Source: JALZAQ01 sp038253885
GTDB taxonomy: Bacteria > Gemmatimonadota > Gemmatimonadetes > Gemmatimonadales > Gemmatimonadaceae
DNA length: 11,186 bases
Reading direction: 5' to 3'
NCBI GenBank assembly: GCA_038253885.1
Contig: JBBSGP010000074.1
Coordinates: forward strand, 1 to 11,186
Position numbers and translations under genes: made by a program. Positions 5,688 through 11,186 of this stretch are shown one piece after another (positions within the stretch are counted from its first letter, which is position 1; every line of letters begins with the position of its first letter). The notes under the pieces were generated by a model. That model saw only the letters and a list, made by a program, of their open reading frames with translations, did no database searches and was not told where the DNA came from.

Positions 5688-8237
5688 TCAGGCCTCCCGC
5701 AGCGCCGCCATCGGCGTTTCCGCAAACACACCGCGCCCGCTCAGCACCCCGATCGTGACCGTGAGCAGCATCATGCCGATCGCGATCGCCAGCATCGGAA
5801 TCGCCGCCGGGCGGAACGGGCTCTCGAAGATGAAATGGACGAATGCCCAGGCTCCGCCTACGGAGAGGACCATCCCGGTGAGGCTGCCGAGAAACCCCAG
5901 CACGGCGTACTCGGACAGCATGATGCGGCCGATCTGAGCGCGCGTGGCGCCCAGCGTCTTGAGGAGCACGCCTTCACGCAGGCGCTGCCGCCGCGACGCG
6001 GCGACAGCGCCAAAGAGCACCAGGGCACCGGTGCCGACGCTGAAGAGCGCCATGAAACGGATCGCGATCGCGACCTTGCCGAGAATGCGCGACACGGCAT
6101 CCTGGATCAACGACAGGTCGATGCTCGACACGTTGGGGAAGCGTTCGGCTATCGTCCGTTGCAGCCGCCCGCGCTGAGCGACACTGTCGCCGTGGGTCAT
6201 GACGACGAACATCTTCGGGGCGGCCGCGAGAGGGCCAGTGGGAAAGATCACGAAGAAGTTGGGCTCGAAGCGGGCCCAGTTCACCTCGCGGATGCTCGCC
6301 AGTCGCGTCCGGATCGTCACCCCCTGCACATCCCAGTCGATCCGGTCGCCCAGGACGAGGCCCAGCTCCTTCACCACGCCTTGCTCGATGGAGATCGGCG
6401 ACGGCTCATTCCCTGCACCCCGCGGTGTGGCCTCCCAGCGACCCGAGAGAAGCTTCTCCGAGTGGACGAGGGAATCGCGGAAGCTCGAGCGAAACTCCCG
6501 CCGGAGCGCCCAGGACGGTCGCGCTTTCGATAGCACCGTCACGTCCTTCCCGTTGATGGCGGCGATGTGCATCGGAACGATCGGCACCTGTTGCAGCACT
6601 GGCGACGCGGCGGCGCGAATCAGGGAATCGACGCCCTTCAGTTGGTCCTCCTGGATGTCGTACAGCGCCAGGTTCGCCTGCGACGCCTCGCTGGAGAAGG
6701 AGATCTGCCGCAACAGGTTCGTCTGGACGAGGTACAGCATGCTGATGAGAAACGAGCCAAATCCGAGCGAGAGCGTGACTGCCCTCGTCTGGTTGGCCGG
6801 ACGATAAAGGTTGGCCACGCCCTGTCGTACGACAAAGGGCCAGCCTTCGCGCACGACCCGCTTCGCCAGCCACCCGATGAGGCTCGCGCTGAGCAACAAT
6901 CCGACCATCGCCGCGCCGATCGCAAGGATCATCGCGATGCCATCACGCGGACGGGCGCTCCGCTGCAGCGCGATCGCGACGATGCTGGCCGCGAGCGCGA
7001 CACCGGTGGCGATGCGCGCCGGATCACGCCATAGCGGGCGGCGGGCCAGCGCCTCGGCGTCACGACGAAGCGCCTGGAGCGGCGAGATGCGACGCACGGC
7101 CAGCAACGGGGCGAGCGCGAACAATACCGCCACCCACACCCCCACAGACAGTCCGAATGCGATCGCGCTCGGCTCGAGTCGGAGGTGAACATCGACCGGG
7201 ACGAAATCGGCCAGCACCAGAGGCAAGGTGAACTGCGTGGCAATGCCGAGCAGCACCCCGGCCGCGGACCCGATGAGTCCCAGCGCCGCCGCTTCGGTCA
7301 CATAGATCGCCAGCACCTGGGCACCCGTGCCTCCGAGACAGCGGAGCACGGCGACGGTATCGATCCGCTCGGCGATGTAGGCATAGATCCCGCTCGCCAC
7401 CCCGATGCCCCCGAGCAGGAGCGCCACCAGTCCCACGATGCCGAGGAAGCGGCGCAGCTGATCGATCCCCTTTGTGAGATTCTCCTCTGTCTGCCGCACC
7501 GTCCGCGAGCGGACTTTTTCCGCCTGGAAGAACGGCCGGGAGCGCTTGGCGAGCGCGTCCGCATCCGACCCCGACGGAAGGCGGAGCTGCACCTCGTATT
7601 CCGCACGACTGCCGAAAGAGAGCAGCCGCGTCTCGGCGACGTAACGATCGGGGATGTATGCTCGAGGGCCGAATGCCGTCGCGATGCCAACGTCTCCGGG
7701 GACATTGCGGAGCGTGCCGATGATGGCGAAGCGGGACAGCCCGAGAGAGAGCGAGTCTCCCAGACGGGCATCGAGGGCGATGAGGAGCGATTGATCCACC
7801 AGCGCATTCCGGCCGCCCTGGAGCTGTCGCCACCGTCCCGCCGGCTCGGTCTCGATCGCGCCATAGAACGGGATCGCGGGACTCACCGCACGCACCTGCA
7901 CGAGTCGCGTGCCCGTGGTGCGCGGCACCAGCGCCATCGAGGAGAACGTGGTGACAGTCGCGCGCTCGGTGCGGACGGGGAGGGAATCGAGCCACCGCGT
8001 CATCGCCGGAGACAGGGGCTGCCGGCTGGTCAGCGACAGATCGGCGCCGAGCAGCGCCCGCGACTGCTCTGCCACAGAGCGCACGAGGTTCCCGGCGTAC
8101 GAGTCGATCGCCACCAGCGCGGCCGTGCCGATGGAGATCGATGACATGAACAGCAGCAACCGCCGGCGCGAGTTCCGGCTCTCGCGCCAGGCCAGCGTGA
8201 GCAGATTCCGCCACGCGAGCGTGGGGGGCCCGCTCAC
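5688..8237 (-). CDS. ybbP: FtsX-type ABC transporter permease, YbbP-like
   Basis: 849 residues, GTG start at 8237. The start overlaps the ybbA stop as GTGA, a sign of translational coupling. Architecture seen: a first membrane helix about 26-46; a periplasmic MacB-type domain about 50-260; an FtsX-like block with membrane helices about 266-294, 312-345 and 362-385 ending in RRISPLQALR; three more helices about 408-426, 434-458 and 487-509; a second periplasmic domain about 510-715; and a C-terminal FtsX block with three helices ending in ETPMAALREA. Ten helices with duplicated FtsX blocks is the YbbP (COG3127) layout; E. coli YbbP is about 800 residues. Family knowledge: it pairs with YbbA and is often annotated as a lysophospholipase L1 biosynthesis exporter, with substrate unproven. 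By analogy with MacB and LolCDE it would work mechanically on lipids or lipoproteins (inference). Confidence 0.93.
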   Translation of the reverse strand: MSGPPTLAWRNLLTLAWRESRNSRRRLLLFMSSISIGTAALVAIDSYAGNLVRSVAEQSRALLGADLSLTSRQPLSPAMTRWLDSLPVRTERATVTTFSSMALVPRTTGTRLVQVRAVSPAIPFYGAIETEPAGRWRQLQGGRNALVDQSLLIALDARLGDSLSLGLSRFAIIGTLRNVPGDVGIATAFGPRAYIPDRYVAETRLLSFGSRAEYEVQLRLPSGSDADALAKRSRPFFQAEKVRSRTVRQTEENLTKGIDQLRRFLGIVGLVALLLGGIGVASGIYAYIAERIDTVAVLRCLGGTGAQVLAIYVTEAAALGLIGSAAGVLLGIATQFTLPLVLADFVPVDVHLRLEPSAIAFGLSVGVWVAVLFALAPLLAVRRISPLQALRRDAEALARRPLWRDPARIATGVALAASIVAIALQRSARPRDGIAMILAIGAAMVGLLLSASLIGWLAKRVVREGWPFVVRQGVANLYRPANQTRAVTLSLGFGSFLISMLYLVQTNLLRQISFSSEASQANLALYDIQEDQLKGVDSLIRAAASPVLQQVPIVPMHIAAINGKDVTVLSKARPSWALRREFRSSFRDSLVHSEKLLSGRWEATPRGAGNEPSPISIEQGVVKELGLVLGDRIDWDVQGVTIRTRLASIREVNWARFEPNFFVIFPTGPLAAAPKMFVVMTHGDSVAQRGRLQRTIAERFPNVSSIDLSLIQDAVSRILGKVAIAIRFMALFSVGTGALVLFGAVAASRRQRLREGVLLKTLGATRAQIGRIMLSEYAVLGFLGSLTGMVLSVGGAWAFVHFIFESPFRPAAIPMLAIAIGMMLLTVTIGVLSGRGVFAETPMAALREA

Positions 8238-8926
8238 GAGACGGCCACCGCGGGCTCGGTGGCGCTGTCATCAACGACTTCCCCATCGCTGAGCTGGATG
8301 ATGCGCCCGGCTCGTCGAGCCAGGCCAAGATCGTGGCTCACGAGGACGATCGTGGTCCCTGCCTCGCGGTTGAGCGTCTCCAGGAGCTCGACGATTCGCG
8401 AGCCGGTGGTGGTATCGAGATTGCCTGTGGGCTCATCGGCGAACAGCACGCGCGGAGAGTTGACAAAAGCACGTGCGATCGCGACCCGCTGCTGCTCGCC
8501 GCCCGAGAGCTGGGCGGGAAGATGGTGTGTGCGGTCGCCGAGCCCGACCCGGGTGAGCAGATCGCGGGCGCGCACCGCGGCGCCGCGCTCGCCGCGCAGC
8601 TCGAGCGGCACCTGCACGTTCTCGAGGGCGGTGAGCGTAGGGATCAGTTGAAAGCTCTGGAACACGAAGCCAATCTTCTCTCCCCGCAGGCGTGCGCGCG
8701 CGTCCTCGCCGAGCGCGGTGAGATCGGTGCCATCCAGGAGCACCGCCCCGGATGTGGGGATATCGAGTCCGGCCAGCAGGCCGAGCAGCGTCGTCTTGCC
8801 GCTACCGGACGGACCGACGACGGCCACGAAGGAGCCGTCGGGAATTGTGAAGGACACATCGCGGAGCACCGTGATCTGGTGATCCCCGCTCCGATAGCTC
8901 TTCGTCAACTGGCGGGAAACGAGCAT
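8234..8926 (-). CDS. ybbA: ABC transporter ATP-binding protein, YbbA/LolD/MacB type
   Basis: 230 residues if started at the ATG at 8926, where similarity begins (MLVSRQLTKSYRSGDHQITV). Seen: Walker A GPSGSGKT (38-45), Q-loop Gln90, signature LSGGEQQ (140-146), Walker B LFADEP with Asp164 and Glu165, and H-loop His198. The spacing and the RxxxIGFVFQSFQLIPTLTALENV segment are those of the exporter-associated LolD/MacB/YbbA group. The frame stays open upstream to a GTG at 9064 (46 more residues, Pro/Ala-rich, unlike any family member), and neither start has a clear ribosome-binding site. I prefer 8926 because the family length is about 225-235. That ATG is interlocked with the ATG of divergent tesA, so its promoter must lie inside the tesA coding region. 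It powers YbbP. Confidence 0.93.
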   Translation of the reverse strand: MLVSRQLTKSYRSGDHQITVLRDVSFTIPDGSFVAVVGPSGSGKTTLLGLLAGLDIPTSGAVLLDGTDLTALGEDARARLRGEKIGFVFQSFQLIPTLTALENVQVPLELRGERGAAVRARDLLTRVGLGDRTHHLPAQLSGGEQQRVAIARAFVNSPRVLFADEPTGNLDTTTGSRIVELLETLNREAGTTIVLVSHDLGLARRAGRIIQLSDGEVVDDSATEPAVAVS

Positions 8927-9689
8927 GAAGTCAGCGAGGCTGTGGGTGGGGGGGGCGGTCTGCTGGTCGATGCTGGCGGTCGCCTGTGGTGGAGATGGCA
9001 AGAAGGCGTCGGCCGGCGTCACGGTGCGCGGGAGTGGTGGAGCGACGGACAGCGGTCGAGTCACTCAAGCTAACGCCCGGGGCGAGAGCGCTGGAGCCAT
9101 CGGGCGTGCCACCGCGACACGACCGCGGTTGCTGTTCGTCGGCACGAGCCTCACCGCCGGGTACGGGTTGGAGCCGGAGCAGGCGTACCCGGTGTTGATC
9201 TCTCAGCGCATCGACTCGCTGGGGCTGGCGTTCGAGGTGGTGAACGCGGGAGTGAGCGGGGCGACGTCGGCGGATACGCGGCGCCAGGTGCGCTGGCTGG
9301 TGCGCCAGCCGGTCGATGTCTTCGTGCTGGAGACAGGTGCCAACGATGGTCTTCGCGGTCTGAGTGTGGACTCGATGCGGGCTAATCTGCGCGCGATCCT
9401 CGACACGGTGCGCCTGATCCATCCTCGCGCGCGCCTCTTTCTCATGCAGATGGAAGCGCCGCCCAATCTCGGATCGAGATATACGTCTGATTTCGAGGCG
9501 ACGTTTCCGGCGGTCGCGAAGGAGAGCGGCGCGACGCTCATCCCGTTCCTGCTGGCCGGAGTGGCGGGGCAGGATGCGCTCAACCAGCAGGACGGGATCC
9601 ACCCCAACGAGCGGGGAGAGCGCATGGTGGCCGACAACGTGTGGCGCGCGCTGAGGCCCACGCTTGACCCGAAAGGGGCAACGAGGTAA
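8925..9689 (+). CDS. tesA: TesA-like GDSL/SGNH esterase (arylesterase / lysophospholipase), predicted lipoprotein
   Basis: 254 residues, ATG at 8925 with GGGA at 8914-8917. The N-terminus is a lipoprotein signal: basic start, hydrophobic stretch, then LAVAC with acylated Cys21, followed by a Gly/Ser/Ala-rich linker to about residue 65. SGNH blocks seen: GTSLTAGYGL with nucleophile Ser75, NAGVSG with Gly109, GAND (138-141) with oxyanion Asn140, and DGIHPN with Asp223 and His226. Block I has Thr74 where GDS enzymes have Asp. Family knowledge: E. coli TesA is a periplasmic thioesterase/protease/lysophospholipase I, transcribed divergently from ybbA-ybbP exactly as here. A lipidated form suggests membrane anchoring in the periplasm. 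The signal-peptide codons contain eight consecutive G (8948-8955). Substrate is unknown; lysophospholipid or aryl/acyl ester is likely. Confidence 0.9.
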   Translation: MKSARLWVGGAVCWSMLAVACGGDGKKASAGVTVRGSGGATDSGRVTQANARGESAGAIGRATATRPRLLFVGTSLTAGYGLEPEQAYPVLISQRIDSLGLAFEVVNAGVSGATSADTRRQVRWLVRQPVDVFVLETGANDGLRGLSVDSMRANLRAILDTVRLIHPRARLFLMQMEAPPNLGSRYTSDFEATFPAVAKESGATLIPFLLAGVAGQDALNQQDGIHPNERGERMVADNVWRALRPTLDPKGATR

Positions 9690-9692
9690 ATT
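9664..9692 (+). promoter_or_regulatory. Candidate housekeeping promoter for efp
   Basis: TTGACC (9664-9669), a 17-nt spacer and TAAATT (9687-9692) form a good -35/-10 pair overlapping the last codons and the TAA stop of tesA. Transcription would start near 9699, leaving a leader of about 80 nt before efp. It is seen by eye and not verified. Read-through from tesA is also possible because no terminator is visible between the two genes. Confidence 0.5.
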
Positions 9693-9781
9693 CAAAGGCT
9701 GTCGCGGTTTAGCTCAAAAATACGTCGCTCGCGCACCGCGCAGGTTGGTGCCACCGACCCTCTTTTTTCCGGACGAACGAT

Positions 9782-10345
9782 ATGGCAATGCCGGCTACGC
9801 AGATCCGCCGGGGGATGGTGCTGGTGTTCAACGGGGAGCCCTGCCGAGTGATCGAGTTCCGCCATCACACCCCGGGCAACCTGCGCGCCATGGTGCAGGC
9901 CAAGCTCAAGAATATCCGCACCGGGTCGAGCTTCGAGCATCGCTTCCGTGCCGCCGACTCGATCGAGAAGGCATCGCTGGAGACGCACAACCTGGAGTTC
10001 ATGTATCAGGGTGGTGACACGTACCACTTCATGAACACGGAGAACTACGACCAGCTCGAGATGGATGAGGAGATGCTGGGCGACAACGCACAATGGATGC
10101 AGCCAGGCATGAAGATCATGGCCGAATATTACGAGGGGAAGCCGATCGGCATCGCGCTTCCGAACTCGATGGAGCTCCTGATCGTCGAGACATCTCCGGT
10201 GATGAAATCGGCCACCAAGACGGCGTCCTCGAAGCCGGCTCGGCTGGAGAACGGGGTGACGGTGAACATTCCCGAGTTCATCGGATCGGGCGAGCGAATT
10301 CGCATCAATCCGAACACCGGCGAGTACCTCGATCGCGCGAAGTGA
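9782..10345 (+). CDS. efp: Translation elongation factor P
   Basis: 187 residues, the usual EF-P length. ATG at 9782 (a second in-frame ATG lies at 9788); GGACGA just upstream is a weak ribosome-binding site. Three beta-barrel domains are visible: KOW-like domain I (1 to about 65), an OB domain from about 66 with FMYQGGDTYHFMNTENYDQL, and a C-terminal OB domain with VTVNIPEFIGSGERIRINPN and TGEYLDR near the end. Role: binds between the P and E sites of stalled ribosomes and promotes peptide bonds at polyproline. The domain I loop that reaches the peptidyl-transferase centre reads HTPGNLRAM (residues 29-37) instead of the KPGKGQAF seen in E. coli, so Asn33 and Leu34 stand where the modified lysine would be, with Arg35 nearby. 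No EpmA, EpmB or EarP gene is in the window. Confidence 0.97.
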   Translation: MAMPATQIRRGMVLVFNGEPCRVIEFRHHTPGNLRAMVQAKLKNIRTGSSFEHRFRAADSIEKASLETHNLEFMYQGGDTYHFMNTENYDQLEMDEEMLGDNAQWMQPGMKIMAEYYEGKPIGIALPNSMELLIVETSPVMKSATKTASSKPARLENGVTVNIPEFIGSGERIRINPNTGEYLDRAK

Positions 10346-10361
10346 GCGGGCGCAATTCCAG

Positions 10362-10390
10362 TTGCCCGGCTATGATGGGCCGGTTAAGAT
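10362..10390 (+). promoter_or_regulatory. Promoter of the tRNA gene cluster
   Basis: TTGCCC (10362-10367), a 17-nt spacer and TAAGAT (10385-10390) form a sigma-70-type promoter in the 85-nt gap between efp and the first tRNA. Transcription would start near 10397 and run into tRNA-His and the following tRNAs, all on the same strand. Each hexamer matches the consensus at 4 of 6 positions; the spacing is ideal. Confidence 0.55.
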
Positions 10391-10407
10391 TATCAGCCTG
10401 ATGCACC

Positions 10408-10425
10408 CGGCGCCCGCGGGCGCCG
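10408..10425. repeat. 18-bp perfect palindrome upstream of tRNA-His
   Basis: CGGCGCCCGCGGGCGCCG is a perfect palindrome, able to form a 7-bp all-GC hairpin with a CGCG loop. It ends 5 nt before the tRNA-His gene and lies between the predicted transcription start and the first tRNA. No T-tract follows, so an intrinsic efp terminator is unlikely. A hairpin in the tRNA precursor leader or a protein-binding site are the alternatives. Confidence 0.6.
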
Positions 10426-10430
10426 ATCCT

Positions 10431-10505
10431 GGTGACCGTAGCTCAATTGGTTAGAGCACCGGACTGTGGCTCCGGGGGTTGGGGGTTCAATTCCCCTCGG
10501 TCACC
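10431..10505 (+). tRNA. tRNA-His (anticodon GTG)
   Basis: Full cloverleaf. The extra G-1 (10431) faces C73 (10505), the bacterial tRNA-His identity pair. Acceptor GTGACCG pairs with CGGTCAC; D-stem GCTC/GAGC; anticodon stem CCGGA/TCCGG with loop CTGTGGC, so GTG is at 10466-10468; T-loop TTCAATT. CCA is not encoded. Confidence 0.97.
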
Positions 10506-10547
10506 CTGACCCCCGCTTGCGCTCGTGGGTGGGGGGCGCCGTGGTCT

Positions 10548-10620
10548 AGGTCCGTAGCTCAACTGGTAGAGCACTGGTCTCCAAAACCAGCGGTTGGGGG
10601 TTCAAGTCCCTCCGGGCCTG
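10548..10620 (+). tRNA. tRNA-Trp (anticodon CCA)
   Basis: Acceptor AGGTCCG pairs with CGGGCCT (one T-G wobble) with discriminator G73 as expected for Trp. Anticodon stem CTGGT/ACCAG with loop CTCCAAA puts CCA at 10581-10583; T-loop TTCAAGT. CCA is not encoded. It follows tRNA-His after 42 nt. Confidence 0.97.
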
Positions 10621-10685
10621 TGCGATCGAGTCAGTCGGGACGCGTGGCGAGTGCGGGGGACGGTGGGATCGCGACGGGAACGTGC

Positions 10686-10758
10686 GGCGGTATCGTCTAG
10701 GGGACTAGGACGGAGCCCTCTCAAGGCTCAAACACGGGTTCGAATCCCGTTACCGCTA
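10686..10758 (+). tRNA. tRNA-Glu (anticodon CTC)
   Basis: Acceptor GGCGGTA pairs with TACCGCT, closing with a G1-T72 wobble, and A73. The body ATCGTCTA...TAGGACG is the Glu-type D-arm. Anticodon stem GAGCC/GGCTC with loop CTCTCAA gives CTC at 10720-10722; T-arm ACGGG-TTCGAAT-CCCGT. CCA is not encoded. The next tRNA starts one nucleotide later. Confidence 0.96.
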
Positions 10759-10759
10759 T

Positions 10760-10831
10760 GGCCCCATCGTCTATCGGTTAGGACGGCACTCTTTCAAGGT
10801 GCAGAGACGGGTTCGACTCCCGTTGGGGCTA
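10760..10831 (+). tRNA. tRNA-Glu (anticodon TTC)
   Basis: Acceptor GGCCCCA pairs with TGGGGCT, again with G1-T72, and A73. Anticodon stem GCACT/GGTGC with loop CTTTCAA gives TTC at 10793-10795. The T-stem is identical to that of the preceding tRNA-Glu(CTC) and the D-arm is very similar, suggesting an old tandem duplication. CCA is not encoded. Confidence 0.97.
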
Positions 10832-10885
10832 TGGCAGGCGGAGAGGGAGGGCAGCATCGAGTGCGGGCAGGATGCAGGTGGTCAT

Positions 10886-10960
10886 GGGGCTGTAGCTCAG
10901 CTTGGTTAGAGTGCCGGTCTGTCACACCGGAGGTCGCGGGTTCGAGCCCCGTCAGCCCCG
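10886..10960 (+). tRNA. tRNA-Asp (anticodon GTC)
   Basis: Acceptor GGGGCTG pairs with CAGCCCC, with discriminator G73 as in Asp. Anticodon stem CCGGT/ACCGG with loop CTGTCAC gives GTC at 10921-10923; T-loop TTCGAGC. CCA is not encoded. Confidence 0.97.
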
Positions 10961-11013
10961 TACAATCTGGAGAGGTCGATCGCCGTGATGAACGCCGCGG
11001 TCGTGGTGTGTGC

Positions 11014-11095
11014 GCCCTGGTGGTGAAATTGGTAGACACGCCATCTTGAGGGGGTGGTGCCGTAAGGCGTCGCGGTTCGAGTCCGCGCCAGGGCA
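11014..11095 (+). tRNA. tRNA-Leu (anticodon GAG)
   Basis: A class II tRNA of 82 nt. Acceptor GCCCTGG pairs with CCAGGGC, A73. Anticodon stem CCATC/GGTGG with loop TTGAGGG gives GAG at 11048-11050. The long variable arm TGCCGTAAGGCGT forms its own hairpin; T-arm CGCGG-TTCGAGT-CCGCG. CCA is not encoded. Confidence 0.96.
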
Positions 11096-11127
11096 TGGGC
11101 AGGATCCGCTCGATCAGGTCAGCAGTC

Positions 11128-11186
11128 GCCAGCGTAGCTCAGTGGTAGAGCACTCGATTCGTAATCGAGCGGTCGTCGGTTCAATC
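11128..11186 (+). tRNA. tRNA-Thr (anticodon CGT), cut by the window end
   Basis: The 5' 59 nt of a tRNA: acceptor strand GCCAGCG, D-stem GCTC/GAGC, anticodon stem CTCGA/TCGAG with loop TTCGTAA giving CGT at 11160-11162, then the start of the T-arm (GTCGG-TTCAATC). The T-stem 3' strand and acceptor 3' strand are outside the window. Confidence 0.93.

Noticed and set aside
5541..6533. 330-codon open frame on the plus strand opposite ybbP
   Set aside because: Antisense shadow in GC-rich DNA. It is Arg/His/Asp-rich with no domain, while the opposite strand encodes a clear FtsX permease.
7060..8328. 422-codon minus-strand frame overlapping ybbP and ybbA
   Set aside because: Out-of-frame shadow of ybbP, Arg/Pro/Gly-rich with no recognisable motif.
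8927..9064. 46-residue N-terminal extension of ybbA from GTG 9064
   Set aside because: The extension is Pro/Ala-rich, not found in the family, has no clear ribosome-binding site and lies inside tesA. The family length fits the ATG at 8926.
9690..9781. Possible structured RNA or tRNA-like segment before efp (GGTTTAGCTCA)
   Set aside because: It resembles a tRNA D-arm only locally; no acceptor, anticodon or T-arm can be built.
10479..11096. Open frames across the tRNA cluster on both strands, with peptides such as SVAQLVEHWSPKPAVGGSS and TGLEPATSGVTD
   Set aside because: These are the well-known spurious translations of tRNA genes. The cloverleafs explain the sequence fully.
1..11186. CRISPR array, insertion sequence, prophage, toxin-antitoxin or defence genes
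   Set aside because: No direct-repeat array, transposase, integrase or known defence domain seen. The tRNA cluster could serve as an integration site, but no attachment duplication or integrase is present in the window.

Overview
The window is GC-rich, densely coded bacterial chromosome. The gene set is chromosomal core plus envelope functions: type IV pilin, exopolysaccharide-type glycosyltransferase, DedA protein, an FtsX-type ABC exporter with its TesA-like lipoprotein esterase, elongation factor P and a tRNA cluster. There is no phage, transposon, CRISPR or plasmid signature. The EF-P type (loop PGNLRAM instead of PGKGQAF), tRNA genes without encoded CCA, and a GH18-deacetylase-GT2 fusion point to a Gram-negative soil-type phylum such as Gemmatimonadota. 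That placement is an inference from general resemblance, not a database result.

Layout. (1) 1-810, minus strand: the first 53 codons of a type IV pilin or pseudopilin behind a very good sigma-54 -24/-12 promoter, preceded by a small lone protein with a degenerate XRE-like helix-turn-helix. (2) 953-4996, plus strand: a 1167-residue trifunctional membrane protein (GH18 glycosidase, CE4 deacetylase, family 2 glycosyltransferase), followed by a DUF2383/PA2169-family four-helix-bundle protein. (3) 5043-8926, minus strand: an apparent operon ybbA - ybbP - dedA, with a 4-nt GTGA overlap between the first two genes and a 6-nt gap before the third. (4) 8925-9689, plus strand: tesA-like GDSL lipoprotein, divergent from ybbA with the two start codons interlocked in one CATG. 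This is the same divergent tesA/ybbAP pairing as in E. coli. (5) 9782-10345: efp, with a likely sigma-70-type promoter in the tail of tesA. (6) 10362-11186: a promoter, an 18-bp perfect palindrome and then a run of tRNA genes, His(GTG), Trp(CCA), Glu(CTC), Glu(TTC), Asp(GTC), Leu(GAG) and Thr(CGT). The last is cut by the window edge.

Working together: most protein genes act at the envelope. The trifunctional protein carries, in one polypeptide, the activities that PNAG-type systems split between PgaC (synthase) and PgaB (deacetylase plus glycosidase), so it plausibly makes, exports and trims a GlcNAc-type polymer. Its cytoplasmic N-terminus has five consecutive prolines, a classic EF-P-dependent stall motif, and efp lies about 5 kb downstream. 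The strongest items for a second look are that fusion, the sigma-54 pilin promoter, the EF-P lacking a lysine at the loop tip, and the interlocked tesA/ybbA start codons.
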